A DNA stretch of 64,000 nt from an uncultured Ruminiclostridium sp. (lineage in GTDB: Bacteria > Bacillota > Clostridia > Oscillospirales > Ruminococcaceae): positions 159,058 through 223,057 of the forward strand of contig CAJTTE010000003.1 in assembly GCA_910579265.1 (NCBI GenBank). Reading direction: 5' to 3'. Below, in pieces: positions 18,615 through 29,297 of this stretch (the first letter of the stretch is position 1; each line of letters begins with the position of its first letter). The position numbers and the translations under genes were made by a program. The notes under the pieces were generated by a model, which saw nothing but the letters and a program-made list of their open reading frames with translations, was not told the origin of the DNA and did no database searches.

Positions 18615-21600
18615 ATGAAAAACAATAAATACACACTGCTGATAATCGATGATTCTGCTCACAATATTGAGCTTATCTCAGGTCTTTTCATCAATTCCTA
18701 TAACATTGTGACCGCCCGAAGCGGAAAAGAAGCTCTTAAGATTATGAGGACGAAAGCCGCGTCAATTGATGTTGTGCTTCTGGATATTATGATGCCTGAA
18801 ATGAACGGATACGAAGTTTTAAGAGCTATGGGCGATGATGATGCTCTTAAATTTATTCCGGTAATAGTTATTACCTCCGACGATGACGAAGAGGCCGAGC
18901 ATAAATCCTTCGAATTGGGAGCTGCGGATTTTATTACCCGTCCCTTTAATTTTACGACCGTTGAAAAGCGTGTTAAAAGCGTTCTTCACCAACGGGAGCT
19001 GGAGGCTCTGCACGAGGAAAACGAAAGGCTCAAAAGGGAAGCCGAATCGGAAATGCATCTCTCCGCGCTTATGGACAATCTGCCCGGGGGCGTGGCTATT
19101 ATCGAAACTGACGGCATAACCGCCGAATGTACATATTTTAACAATGCCGTTCCCGACCTCTTCCACATGAACGGGGAAGAGTTTATGAACGAATTCCGAA
19201 AAGACAAGATCGGAGACTGGCTCAAAACCTTTATCGAAAGGGCGAAGAACGGCGGAAAACTCAATTACGCTTTTTCTGTCAAAACAAACAAATCAAGCCG
19301 CCGTTTTCAGAAAACAAAAATAAATGAACAATGGATAAGAATGTCCGCTTCGGGCATCGGAAGAAACAACGGAAAATGGGTGATGTACTGCGTATTTCTC
19401 GATATAAACGCGGAAAAGCAGCAGGAGCAGCGTGCCTATGACGCCAACAAAAGGCTTCAGGAAAACGAGATGCGGATCGACAACATGATAAACAACGCTC
19501 CGGGCGGCCTTGCGCTATGCGAGGAAAACGAAAACGGCGCTCTTAAGGTTTTGTACTGCAGCAGGGGCTTAGCTGATATTATGGGCTGCCCCGATTATGA
19601 CCGGTATCTTTTCGAACTTCTGGATTCCCCCGACGGAAGAGTCATAGATCAGGACGATGTGATCAATTTCAAAAGAAGCCTCGGCGTAGCCTCGGTAACG
19701 GGAAAAGCTATGGAGCACATATTTAAGTGCAGAAGCTACGGCGGAGATCCTATCTGGATAAAAATGAGAGGCCAGCTGACAAGGGACGATAAAGGAAAAA
19801 TGTCGCTATACTGCTTCGTGAACGATATAACGAAGGAAAGAGAATACGAACAGGAGCTGAGGACAAACGCATATTATGACAGTCTGACGGGGCTTTACAA
19901 CCGTAAGGCTTTTTATGCCAACGCCGGAAAAATACTCGAGTATAAGCCCGATATCGATTACTCGGTAATGAGACTTAATATAGGAAGCTTTAAGCTCATC
20001 AACGATATTATGGGACGCGAAACCGGAGACCGCGTCCTTATCACCATTGCCGAAATCATAAAAAGTATTCTTCCGGAAAACGGTGTTTACGCGAGATTTT
20101 TTTCTGACAATTTCATGATAATGGTGCCGTGCGACGAAATAGAGCCCGAGATAATTATCGGAACTGTAAAAAGAGAAATCGAAGAAAGAAATATCGTTTC
20201 GCACGATGTCCAATACTATATCGGCGTATATAAGGTCACCGACCGGGATCTGCCCATTGAAGACATATGCGACAGAGCCGTCATAGCCTGCCGTTCCATA
20301 ACGGGAAGCTTTAAGCAGCATATCGCCTATTACGATGAAAATATGCGTAAGGAGATGCTTGAGGAACAGGAAATATGCGACGAAGCGCCCAAAGCGCTTG
20401 CCAACAACGAATTTTGCATTTACTATCAGCCCGTTTACGGCATAAAGGCGAAGCGGTTCGTAAGTGCGGAAGCTCTCGTTCGCTGGAAACATCCCATAAA
20501 GGGGCTGATATCCCCCGGAAAGTTCATTCCCGTTTTCGAAAAAAACGGTTTTATAGCCGAGCTTGATCTGTACGTTCTGGAGCAGGTATGCAGATATCAG
20601 AAAAAGCGCCGTGAAATGGGACTTGAACCCTTTCCCATATCGGTAAACATTTCCAGAATGAGTCTTTACAATCCCAGACTTTTTGACATTATTACCGAGC
20701 TTACGGAAAAATACGATGTGGAGCCGAGCTGCTTCAGGATAGAAGTAACCGAGACCGCATATAACGACAACCCCGCTCAGCTCCTTGAAACTATCAGAAA
20801 ACTGAGGGAAAAATGCTATCCCGTCTTAATGGATGACTTCGGAAGCGGTTATTCCTCTCTTAACACGCTTAAGGACATTCCTATAGACGTTCTTAAGCTG
20901 GACATGAAGTTTATGCAGGACTTTGAGAAAAACAGCCGTGTGGGTACCATCGTGACTTCCGTGGCAAGAATGTCCAAATGGCTTAACGTTCCTATGCTGG
21001 CGGAAGGCGTTGAAACAAAGGAACAGTATGATTTCCTCGAAAGCATAGGATGTGCATATATCCAGGGGTATTTGTTCTCGAAACCTATATGCGAGGAAGA
21101 ATTTACCGACCTTATTGCCGAAAGGGGAATAGTTCTTCCTGCCCGTTCCATTGAATCCTACGGAATAGACGGAGATGTAAACGAGCTTCTGGGAAATAAC
21201 GGCCTTATCTCGAAACTTATCAGCGGAGTATTCGGAGGATTGGGCATTTATGAGCTTAGCGACGATAAGCTCGAGGTTATCCGTGTAAACGAAGGGTATA
21301 TGCAGATAATGGGCTATACTCCCGATGATTTTACGGGTGAGCATTACAACATCTGGGAAAAGCTCCATCCCGATGACGTAGAAAAATCCAAGGAAGCCTG
21401 CCTTGAGGCTCAGAGAACCGACAGAGCCGTAAGAGCTACCGTTCGACGCTATGATCGCAACGGCAAACTTCTTTATCTTGAAGGAATACACAGAAGATTG
21501 GGTGGAAGTGAAGAGAACCCGATTTTCTGCATAGCCTTCAACGATATAAGCGAGCTGCTTGAAAACGACAGAATAATACGTCAGTCAAAGGATCAGATAA

Positions 21601-24600
21601 CCAGCATACTTGACGCTACGGGAGCCTTTGCAATAGATATGGATCTTGTAAACGGAGATATATTCTGCGCCGGAGATTCAAAGGAATACGGATTTACCGT
21701 AAACGAGCTGGCAAGACTTATCAGATCGGATGAAGGACTTATAAGCATAACCCATCCCGACGAGCGAAAGAAAATGCTGAAATTCCATATGAAACAGTCT
21801 TCAAAAAGATTTTCACAGGAGTTCCGCCTGAAAAGCAAAAACGGAGACTATCGCTGGTGCCGCTTTACAAAAAGCTGCGGCTTTGACGAAAACGGAAACG
21901 TCGTGAAGGTTATGGGCATAATCAACGATATTGACGCTGAAAAGCAGGCGGCGATCGCGCTTGAAAAGACAAAGATCCAGATGGATGTCGCCATGCAGAA
22001 TCTTAACGCCGGAATAATAATACTTGAAGTGGACGAAGAATCCTTTGAGTCCAAAATCGTTTACAGCAACGCGGGATTCTGGAAGCTTATAGGAAAACGT
22101 CCGGACGACGGATATAACTTTACCGAAAGCGTTATTAACAGCATCGGACCGGCGGAAGCCAAAAAGCTCAAGGACAAAGTGAGAAAAGGAGAGGGCAATC
22201 ATTTTTCATACCGCATACACCGCGACGACGGAAAGGATATGTGGCTTGAGCTCACCTCCGCTCCTACCGAATTCAAGGAAAACAGAAGATCGAACCATAT
22301 GATCATCCTTACCGATGTTACAGAGCGGTATATTAACGCCAACAAGCTCGAAGCGATAGTGAGCAATTTCTACGGCGGTCTGGCCCTTATCTCCAGAACG
22401 GGAAACGAAATCACGCTTTCCTATGCGAACAATAAGTTTTACAAAGTGCTCGGACTTGAGAACGGAAAAGATCAGGAGCTTGCCTCGGTGCTTAAACATA
22501 TCCTTGAATACCGGTACGGAAGCGTGGATATGAACGTTGCCGTCAAGGGGGGAAAAGCAAGGATCGTAAAAACCCATGCCGTCGAATTTGACAACGGCAT
22601 TCAGGGCGAAGAAAGCTATGTTGTCACCGCTGAGGACGTAACGCTCAGGAGAGCCGAAGCCAAAAACCGTATCGCCGAAAGAAGAGCGAACGCCGCCACC
22701 GGCTTATACAACGAAGTGTTTAAAATAGACTTCCGCGAAAAAACCACTACGATGCTCTCAAGCAGAATTTATCCGGATAAGGCGAAAAATGCCAGACCCA
22801 TACCTCTTGAATTCGTACTTACGGAATGGATCCAAAAACATATTCACCCCGATGACCGGGTAAAGGCTTCGGAGCTTTTCACCGCGCCTTTAAGGAACGC
22901 TGATTTTACCGATGCATATTCCGAAATAAGAATAGCCGACCCGGAATGCGAAGGTGAATATAAAGCCTTCGGAACGGTAATGGTGCGCTCCGAAGGTGAT
23001 ATATGCATGCTTTACAATAAGGACCTCGAGCGTATAGACGACTCTCACACCTCCGCAGAAGTCGCCGAAACTAACAGGCTTTATAAGCTTCTGGCGGAAA
23101 TCACCAACACCACCGTTATCGAATATGATCATTCTGCAAACCGGTTTTCCGCTTCTCCGTCATTTAAGGAATTTGCCGCATCGGAGACATCCGAAGACGG
23201 ATTAAAGAGTAAGGATAATTACATTAAGGGAACGTCGGTTCATCCCGAAGACCGTGAAGCGTTTTCGAAATTCATTAAAGCTCTTCAGGATCCCGAAGAG
23301 CCCAAGAAAATTATACTGCGTATGAAAATGGCTGACGGAAGCTACAAATGGTGCCGCATGTCCGTAAACGTCGTCAAAAACAGCTCGGGAGCCATTACAA
23401 AATCGCTTACCACCATAAATATAATACATGAAGAGATAATCGCCCGCCGAAAAGCGGAGGAAATGGATAACCTGCTGAAAAAAACCGTAAAGCATATTCC
23501 TGTGGGCATCGGCATATACAAAGTCGAAAACGGGATCCCGACTCCGCTTTATGTCAGCGATAATATTCAGAAAATATTCGGCATAGATAAAAACGGCCGG
23601 ACCTTTGACCTGTCTGTAACAGAGGACTTTACAAAGAACAACAGGATCATCCCGGGAACGGAAGGAGAATATGTACAACAGTGTAAGAGGCCTGACGGCA
23701 GCAGCTTCTGGCTGAGCACCAGATACCGCATAAAAGACGAAAACGGCACTCCCATTATATATGCCGCCCTGGACGATATAACGGAAAAAGTATATTCCCA
23801 GCGCCGCCAATCCGTTCAGGATCAGATGTATCAGATGCTTCTTGAAGAAACGGGCACGATCATATTCTACTATGACACCGAAAATGACAGACTCACCTAT
23901 TATCATCCCTCGGCGGGAAATAACGAGCTTAAAACCGTAAACGGGATCATGGATGACAGCAGCTTGTTTACCCTTCTTGAAAAATCAGACAGGGATAAGT
24001 TTGTTAAGGTCCTTTCAAAGCTTTCCTTTAACGCGGGAACCGATGAACTTCTGGTAAGTCTGCATGTAAACGGCTACCCGCGGCGTTATCAATGCTTTTT
24101 TAAAAGCATAAGCGACGAAGACGGAAAGGTATACCGGATTTTCGGAAAAATAGAAGATGTGGACGACGAGATAGCTCGCCTTGAGACCATTCGTGCAAAA
24201 GCCATGTATGATTCCCTTTGTGTGGATATTTACAACAAGGCAACCACGGAAGAGCTTATAAAAGCGGAGCTGGCCGGAGGTCAGGGTGCGGGCGGCGCTC
24301 TGATCATGATAGACGTTGACGATTTTAAGAGCATCAACGACCGCCTCGGTCATATGTTCGGAGACGAATTCCTGAAAAAATTTGCTACCACCGTAAAGGG
24401 TGAATTCCGGGACAGCGACATAGTGGGAAGATACGGAGGAGATGAATTCTTCGTATTCATAAACCATGCAAGCGCCGAACTTGCCGAAAAAAAATGCAGG
24501 CGGATACTGGAACAGGTGCTCAAAATAGAAATACCTGAAATAGGAGGGGTAAAGAGCAGTATCGGTATTGCTCCCGTAACCGCTCAGAACAGAGACTACC

Positions 24601-25604
24601 GACAGCTTCTGAAACAAGCGGACAGTGCGCTGTACACCGCAAAGAACAGAGGCAAGAACCAGGTGGTCATGTTTGATCCCAATACCATGAGCGAAGGAAG
24701 CTACCGCACAGAAAAAGCGGTTGCGCGAGGAAGAAGCAATGTGGTTCTAAGCAGCAATCCCAATTCCTCGGCTTCGCTTATAATGAGGATATTCAGCGCG
24801 CTGTACTCCAGCATAGATATACATACCGGCATTGAACAGATGCTGGCGCTTACCGGCAAAAGCTTTAACGTAAGCCGCGTATATATCTTTGAGGATTCCG
24901 ACGACGGACTTTTCTGCTCCAACACCTTCGAATGGTGCAACAACGGCATCGAACCGGTTATAGACACATTGCAGAATGTTTCATACGAAAGTGATCTGGG
25001 GGGCTGCTACCGTGACAATTTCAACGATGACAATATCTTCTACTGTCACGATATAAACACTCTTTGCGAAGAACAGCGGGAGCTTCTCGCCGAACAGGGC
25101 ATAAAGTCAATGCTTCAGTGTGCGATTATGGAGGATGGTCTGTTTAAAGGATATGTGGGCTTTGACGAATGCAGGAGCAACCGCTTCTGGACTCAGGACC
25201 AGATAGACGCCCTTGTATTTATCTCTAAGGTAATATCGATCTTCCTTCTTAAGGACAGGAGCCGCAGAAAAACGGAAAACTATGCTAAATCGATCAAATC
25301 CATTCTTGACGACTATCCGCAGTACATCTATATCGTAGATAAGGAGAGCCACGCCCTGCTTTACATGAACAATATGACCTGTAACGCCTTAGGCGGCAAT
25401 AAGGTGGGAGAGCTGTGCAAAAACGCGATCTGTCAAAGCAAGGATCCCCTGATATGTCCTATCAGAGAATTCCTTAACCATAAGGGAAGCAAGCCTGTGG
25501 ATATGATAAGCCCCGTCTTGAATAAAAAAATAAAGGCTCAGGCTACCGAAGTAGACTGGGAAGGAAAAAAAGCTTATCTTGTCACCTGTATGTTGACGGA
25601 CTGA
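18615..25604 (+). CDS. giant REC-PAS-GGDEF-EAL-PAS(n)-GGDEF-GAF protein
   Basis: This 2329-residue protein is predicted to be soluble (no membrane segment seen) and to act in cyclic-di-GMP signalling. In order: a receiver domain with phospho-acceptor D57 (LLDIMMPEMNG) and a coiled linker; two PAS-like domains; a first GGDEF domain near 400-560 whose active site is degenerate (FFSDNF near 493 in place of GGDEF); an EAL domain with EALVRW near 618, VNIS, DDFGSGYSSL near 740 and EGVET near 797, so phosphodiesterase residues look intact; a long series of PAS-type repeats (about 860-1850); a second GGDEF with intact GGDEF near 1941; a GAF domain near 2070-2210; and a Cys-containing PAS-like end. 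The ATG at 18615 has TGAGGT upstream; the TTG at 18594 is less likely. The gene stands alone. Confidence 0.93.
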   Translation: MKNNKYTLLIIDDSAHNIELISGLFINSYNIVTARSGKEALKIMRTKAASIDVVLLDIMMPEMNGYEVLRAMGDDDALKFIPVIVITSDDDEEAEHKSFELGAADFITRPFNFTTVEKRVKSVLHQRELEALHEENERLKREAESEMHLSALMDNLPGGVAIIETDGITAECTYFNNAVPDLFHMNGEEFMNEFRKDKIGDWLKTFIERAKNGGKLNYAFSVKTNKSSRRFQKTKINEQWIRMSASGIGRNNGKWVMYCVFLDINAEKQQEQRAYDANKRLQENEMRIDNMINNAPGGLALCEENENGALKVLYCSRGLADIMGCPDYDRYLFELLDSPDGRVIDQDDVINFKRSLGVASVTGKAMEHIFKCRSYGGDPIWIKMRGQLTRDDKGKMSLYCFVNDITKEREYEQELRTNAYYDSLTGLYNRKAFYANAGKILEYKPDIDYSVMRLNIGSFKLINDIMGRETGDRVLITIAEIIKSILPENGVYARFFSDNFMIMVPCDEIEPEIIIGTVKREIEERNIVSHDVQYYIGVYKVTDRDLPIEDICDRAVIACRSITGSFKQHIAYYDENMRKEMLEEQEICDEAPKALANNEFCIYYQPVYGIKAKRFVSAEALVRWKHPIKGLISPGKFIPVFEKNGFIAELDLYVLEQVCRYQKKRREMGLEPFPISVNISRMSLYNPRLFDIITELTEKYDVEPSCFRIEVTETAYNDNPAQLLETIRKLREKCYPVLMDDFGSGYSSLNTLKDIPIDVLKLDMKFMQDFEKNSRVGTIVTSVARMSKWLNVPMLAEGVETKEQYDFLESIGCAYIQGYLFSKPICEEEFTDLIAERGIVLPARSIESYGIDGDVNELLGNNGLISKLISGVFGGLGIYELSDDKLEVIRVNEGYMQIMGYTPDDFTGEHYNIWEKLHPDDVEKSKEACLEAQRTDRAVRATVRRYDRNGKLLYLEGIHRRLGGSEENPIFCIAFNDISELLENDRIIRQSKDQITSILDATGAFAIDMDLVNGDIFCAGDSKEYGFTVNELARLIRSDEGLISITHPDERKKMLKFHMKQSSKRFSQEFRLKSKNGDYRWCRFTKSCGFDENGNVVKVMGIINDIDAEKQAAIALEKTKIQMDVAMQNLNAGIIILEVDEESFESKIVYSNAGFWKLIGKRPDDGYNFTESVINSIGPAEAKKLKDKVRKGEGNHFSYRIHRDDGKDMWLELTSAPTEFKENRRSNHMIILTDVTERYINANKLEAIVSNFYGGLALISRTGNEITLSYANNKFYKVLGLENGKDQELASVLKHILEYRYGSVDMNVAVKGGKARIVKTHAVEFDNGIQGEESYVVTAEDVTLRRAEAKNRIAERRANAATGLYNEVFKIDFREKTTTMLSSRIYPDKAKNARPIPLEFVLTEWIQKHIHPDDRVKASELFTAPLRNADFTDAYSEIRIADPECEGEYKAFGTVMVRSEGDICMLYNKDLERIDDSHTSAEVAETNRLYKLLAEITNTTVIEYDHSANRFSASPSFKEFAASETSEDGLKSKDNYIKGTSVHPEDREAFSKFIKALQDPEEPKKIILRMKMADGSYKWCRMSVNVVKNSSGAITKSLTTINIIHEEIIARRKAEEMDNLLKKTVKHIPVGIGIYKVENGIPTPLYVSDNIQKIFGIDKNGRTFDLSVTEDFTKNNRIIPGTEGEYVQQCKRPDGSSFWLSTRYRIKDENGTPIIYAALDDITEKVYSQRRQSVQDQMYQMLLEETGTIIFYYDTENDRLTYYHPSAGNNELKTVNGIMDDSSLFTLLEKSDRDKFVKVLSKLSFNAGTDELLVSLHVNGYPRRYQCFFKSISDEDGKVYRIFGKIEDVDDEIARLETIRAKAMYDSLCVDIYNKATTEELIKAELAGGQGAGGALIMIDVDDFKSINDRLGHMFGDEFLKKFATTVKGEFRDSDIVGRYGGDEFFVFINHASAELAEKKCRRILEQVLKIEIPEIGGVKSSIGIAPVTAQNRDYRQLLKQADSALYTAKNRGKNQVVMFDPNTMSEGSYRTEKAVARGRSNVVLSSNPNSSASLIMRIFSALYSSIDIHTGIEQMLALTGKSFNVSRVYIFEDSDDGLFCSNTFEWCNNGIEPVIDTLQNVSYESDLGGCYRDNFNDDNIFYCHDINTLCEEQRELLAEQGIKSMLQCAIMEDGLFKGYVGFDECRSNRFWTQDQIDALVFISKVISIFLLKDRSRRKTENYAKSIKSILDDYPQYIYIVDKESHALLYMNNMTCNALGGNKVGELCKNAICQSKDPLICPIREFLNHKGSKPVDMISPVLNKKIKAQATEVDWEGKKAYLVTCMLTD

Positions 25605-25813
25605 CGGAAATCCGTTTTGATTTATCGTTCTGAAATCATTGTTATTTTTCCCCGTCTTTCCCTTTTCTCTGTCGTGTTGTCGGCCTGAAGCTTCGGATAT
25701 TTCATGAATCACAGCTTGAATCTGAAAATTGACTATGCCATAATCAGGCCGATAAAACACAAATTTGTATGGGGAAACGATAAAACCGTATGCGGCGAAA
25801 GGTTATTGATTAA

Positions 25814-26515
25814 ATGACAGATTTGGAATTAAGGCAAAAAGCCGCCGAAATTGCGGCTCAGTTTCGGGATAAAACAATATCGGATGAAGAAATTATCCGC
25901 CAAATCAAGGAGGAGCCGGAACTTGTCCATGTGAAATGCCTGTCAGGTTCGAACCTGTTTCTTGACGCAGTGCTTTGGAATCGGTTTTCTGTTGCAAAAG
26001 CTTTAAGCGGGATGGGAGCCGATATTCATTGGACGAGCGGGGCCAGCATGATTCACGGAAATGCGCTGGGGGTGGCCGGATCTCCACAGGAAGCGGAGGA
26101 GCTTCTTGCCCTCGGCGTGAAGATCGAGAAGAACCTGTCGTTTTCCGTTTCGAAACCGTTCAAAAACCCCGCTATCGTGGCGGCCGAGCACAATGATACC
26201 ACCATGCTGCTCTATTGGCTCGGTAAGCAAAAAGAGATTTTCGCGGATGACCCGGAATATGTCGGGAAGGTTTTCTATGCCGCCATAGATATGGTGTCCA
26301 TGATGAATCAATACGATATGCTTTCCCGCATCATAGCCGATGATGAGCTGTTCGGCATTCTCAGGGAAATTTATTCCCGGCAGGACGACGAGAAGTCCAT
26401 TCGCCTGTATCTCAGCGCGTTAAGGCACATAAAAGACGAGAGCCTGGACGCCAGAAAGAAAGAACTGCGAAAGATATTAAATGCAAAAAAGAAGGAATCA
26501 TCTTTTGCATCATAA
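25814..26515 (+). CDS. ankyrin-repeat-like protein
   Basis: The 233-residue product has a short N-terminal helical region and then imperfect ~33-residue repeats that resemble ankyrin repeats, such as NLFLDAVLWNRFSVAKALSGMGADIHWTSG and NPAIVAAEHNDTTMLLYWLG. The C-terminus is helical and basic (KKELRKILNAKKKE). Ankyrin repeats mediate protein binding, so it is probably an adaptor or an immunity-like protein; no partner toxin or secretion gene is adjacent. GAAAGG precedes the ATG. The gene is isolated between the giant signalling gene and aldolase. Confidence 0.65.
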   Translation: MTDLELRQKAAEIAAQFRDKTISDEEIIRQIKEEPELVHVKCLSGSNLFLDAVLWNRFSVAKALSGMGADIHWTSGASMIHGNALGVAGSPQEAEELLALGVKIEKNLSFSVSKPFKNPAIVAAEHNDTTMLLYWLGKQKEIFADDPEYVGKVFYAAIDMVSMMNQYDMLSRIIADDELFGILREIYSRQDDEKSIRLYLSALRHIKDESLDARKKELRKILNAKKKESSFAS

Positions 26516-26640
26516 CTTGCCCTCCGGCTTGCCGGGCTGTTTTCCATTACTGTCAACAGCCATTCCGTCGTTTTGACGAACGGAAAATTTGATCAACACT
26601 TTTCAACGCCGAAGAAAAAATGACGCCCGCTTTCTGCCTC

Positions 26641-26669
26641 TTGCCTTTTCATCAAAAATGTGCTACAAT
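26641..26669 (+). promoter_or_regulatory. sigma-A promoter of aldolase
   Basis: TTGCCT, 17 bases, TACAAT, about 60 bases before the start codon. Confidence 0.6.
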
Positions 26670-26731
26670 AACGAAAGAGATTTTATAAATTTTTGTTGCA
26701 GCGGCGCTGCCCTGCGGAAAGGACAATAAAT

Positions 26732-27595
26732 ATGTTAGTTTCGGCAAAAGATATGCTTAACAAGGCCCGTGACGGAAAATATGCGGTCGGTCAGTTCAAT
26801 ATCAATAACCTTGAATGGACAAAATCCGTTCTGCTTACCGCTCAGGAGCTTCAGTCCCCTGTTATTCTCGGTGTTTCCGAGGGCGCGGGAAAGTATATGT
26901 GCGGCTATAAAACCATAGTCGGCATGGTAAACGGTATGCTTGACGAGCTCAAAATCACGGTTCCCGTTGCTCTTCATCTTGACCACGGCTCCTATGAAGG
27001 CGCATTGAAGTGCATCGAAGCGGGATTTTCTTCGGTAATGTTTGACGGCTCCCACTATCCGATTGCCGAAAATATAGAAAAAACTACCGAGCTTGTAAAG
27101 ATCTGTGACGAAAAAGGTCTTTCCATAGAAGCCGAGGTAGGCTCGATAGGCGGAGAAGAAGACGGCGTAGTTGGAATGGGTGAATGCGCGGATCCCGATG
27201 AATGCAAATCCATCGCAGATCTGGGTGTTACGATGTTAGCGGCCGGCATAGGCAATATCCACGGTAAATACCCCGAAAACTGGGCAGGCCTGAGCTTTGA
27301 GACTCTGGCCGCCGTCAAGGAAAAGGTAGGAGATATGCCTCTGGTGCTTCACGGCGGTACGGGCATCCCCGAGGATATGATAAAGAAGGCTATTTCTCTG
27401 GGCGTTGCCAAAATAAACGTAAATACCGAATGTCAGCTTTCCTTTGCCGATGCCACAAGAAAGTACATTGAAGCGGGCAAGGATCTCGAAGGAAAGGGCT
27501 TTGACCCCAGAAAGCTCCTCGCCCCCGGCGCGGAAGCTATCAAAGCTACCGTTAAGGAAAAAATGGAGTTGTTCGGCTCTGTCGGAAAAGCCTGA
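26732..27595 (+). CDS. fba: class II fructose-1,6-bisphosphate aldolase
   Basis: The 287-residue zinc enzyme cleaves fructose-1,6-bisphosphate to dihydroxyacetone phosphate and glyceraldehyde-3-phosphate in glycolysis. The start is MLVSAKDMLNKARDGKYAVGQFN at 26732, preceded by AAAGGA; the longer frame to 26693 is not needed. Family motifs: LHLDHGSYEGALKCIEAGFSSVMFDGSHYP with the zinc-ligand His, EAEVGSIGGEEDGVVG, IGNIHGKYP, LVLHGGTGIP and KINVNTECQ. The short form without a long C-terminal extension is the class IIB type of Firmicutes. It has its own promoter and terminator. Confidence 0.96.
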   Translation: MLVSAKDMLNKARDGKYAVGQFNINNLEWTKSVLLTAQELQSPVILGVSEGAGKYMCGYKTIVGMVNGMLDELKITVPVALHLDHGSYEGALKCIEAGFSSVMFDGSHYPIAENIEKTTELVKICDEKGLSIEAEVGSIGGEEDGVVGMGECADPDECKSIADLGVTMLAAGIGNIHGKYPENWAGLSFETLAAVKEKVGDMPLVLHGGTGIPEDMIKKAISLGVAKINVNTECQLSFADATRKYIEAGKDLEGKGFDPRKLLAPGAEAIKATVKEKMELFGSVGKA

Positions 27596-27613
27596 GAAAT
27601 TCAATAAATAGTT

Positions 27614-27642
27614 AAAGCCACCGGCTGAACCGGTGGCTTTTT
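27614..27642 (+). terminator. aldolase terminator
   Basis: AAAGCCACCGG-CTGAA-CCGGTGGCTTTTT, a strong stem with a T-run, 18 bases after the stop codon. Confidence 0.9.
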
Positions 27643-27694
27643 GCGCTTGATCCCCATCAACAAAAAAGCTCCCCCGGGAACGAAAGCCTTTTTG

Positions 27695-27874
27695 TTAAGG
27701 CAATACCGCGCAATGACCGCCTGACGGCTTTGCGTGAGGCTTGCTTGCATATATTCCGTCATCTTACACAAATTCTCCTTGAAATACGTCAGTATTCCTG
27801 CGCCCAATTTATACAAGCTGACGAAATATCTGACTGCGCGATTCACATGCAATCATTGTGCGGTGTTGCCTTAA
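27695..27874. repeat. TIR element family 1, copy 2 (inverted)
   Basis: A full-length ~180-bp copy in the opposite orientation to copy 1, with ends TTAAGGCAATACCG and CGGTGTTGCCTTAA. Confidence 0.85.
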
Positions 27875-28091
27875 ATAAAAAATCGTATTTCCTAAAATAA
27901 TCCTGCCTCGGTTGTTATGAAACTGCTGCGGCAGAGAACCCTTCGGGATAATCTTCAAATAATACCGATCCTTTATCAAGTCCATAACATGATTAAAGAC
28001 CGCGCTCTAAGCACTTTTTTTAGTCATCCATATTATTTGTCTATACCTTGACCGAAGATCAGTATAAGCCCGTATACCGGCCCTTACCTTA

Positions 28092-29279
28092 TCACGTGCG
28101 CTTTCCCTTTTTAAGAACGGCGGTAAGCAGTGCCGCGGCAAAAACCGCCAATGCGAACAATGCCTGTATAACTATTCCGGTCCAGATTTCCTTTTCGTCA
28201 AATACGGCCCCGTCTCCGCCCATTATCATGTTATTGCCCCTTACATACCAGTAAGCGGGAAAAAGCTTTCCTGCGTTTAGTATATTGCTTCCAAGAAGAG
28301 ACTGCGGTACAAATACCCCGCAAAGGAACGACATACCTAACCCAAGCACGTTGGATACCATAGAAGTAACATAATTCTCGGACTTTTTCGCTCCCGAACA
28401 CAAAATGCCCACAAATCCCGACAGTGCAAGACAAAACAGCATAAATATAAACATCTGCAAAAAAGAATAACCCGCCGTTTCGCCGAAAATATTCCCGCCG
28501 GTTATTATAATACCCGCCGCGATAAGCACCGCCATTATGCAAAGGCACACGATAAACGCTCCGCCTATAACCTGAGCCATATAAGCCGCGGCGCTTATTG
28601 GGGAGCATAAGGTTCGGCTTCTCACATCGTTGTTCATAAACGAATCGAAAGTGGGAACCAGGGTCTGAAGCACCATAAGCAGCATTATATACGGCATGAA
28701 ATTGAAGAAAAGGTATGCCCCCCTGTTATCATCCGTCCATCCATTATCCCGCTCATATGAACTTACCTCAATTCCGCCCGTTCTATCCGCCGCCTTATCC
28801 AGTGCCTCTTCTGCCTCATAACCGCCTGCCATATAAATCCTTACTGTTGATAAATACGAATCTATCTGGGAATTGACGTACATTTCGTAAGACGAACCGC
28901 TTATTACCTCCGATGAAAGCGATCCGTCGGTCTTTCCTGCCCTCAGCTTTTCTCCGTACCCCTTTTCTATGGTAAGTATATATTCCGCCTTGCGGTAATA
29001 AAGGCTGTCCTGCGCCGCATTCTCTCTTTCGAAATCTATTTCGGGAACGGTTATGTTGGGATTTTCCTCAAGATATCCTGCCAAGGCTCTGCTTTCGGCA
29101 GTATCGTCAAGATCATTAATGGCTACAAGCGCTTTGAACCTGTCCACACCGCTTCCGCTGCTTACTCCGTCGCTGCCTGTCATGGAAAGCAGCAAAAGCA
29201 CTACAAATATGATCATATACATAGTTATCGAGTTTAGATAAGACGGGATAAGCTTCAAATATGTCTTAAATACATTCAT
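28092..29279 (-). CDS. ABC-2 type exporter permease
   Basis: The 395-residue product has one N-terminal membrane segment, a ~170-residue extracytoplasmic domain, and about five C-terminal membrane segments, the layout of ABC2_membrane_3 (YhaP/NatB-like) exporters. It is the last gene of a minus-strand ATPase-permease-permease unit, 18 bases after the first permease. The two permeases are similar in plan but not in sequence, so they probably form a heterodimer. The substrate is unknown; peptides, drugs or ions are all possible. Confidence 0.85.
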   Translation of the reverse strand: MNVFKTYLKLIPSYLNSITMYMIIFVVLLLLSMTGSDGVSSGSGVDRFKALVAINDLDDTAESRALAGYLEENPNITVPEIDFERENAAQDSLYYRKAEYILTIEKGYGEKLRAGKTDGSLSSEVISGSSYEMYVNSQIDSYLSTVRIYMAGGYEAEEALDKAADRTGGIEVSSYERDNGWTDDNRGAYLFFNFMPYIMLLMVLQTLVPTFDSFMNNDVRSRTLCSPISAAAYMAQVIGGAFIVCLCIMAVLIAAGIIITGGNIFGETAGYSFLQMFIFMLFCLALSGFVGILCSGAKKSENYVTSMVSNVLGLGMSFLCGVFVPQSLLGSNILNAGKLFPAYWYVRGNNMIMGGDGAVFDEKEIWTGIVIQALFALAVFAAALLTAVLKKGKRT

Positions 29280-29297
29280 TCCGTTTTTCTCCTGTGA

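Noticed and set aside
27601..27852. 83-codon minus-strand frame, and similar frames at 3191, 31878, 32594 and 32651
   Set aside because: These peptides recur only because they are read through copies of the family 1 repeat; differing reading and lack of start signals argue against genes.
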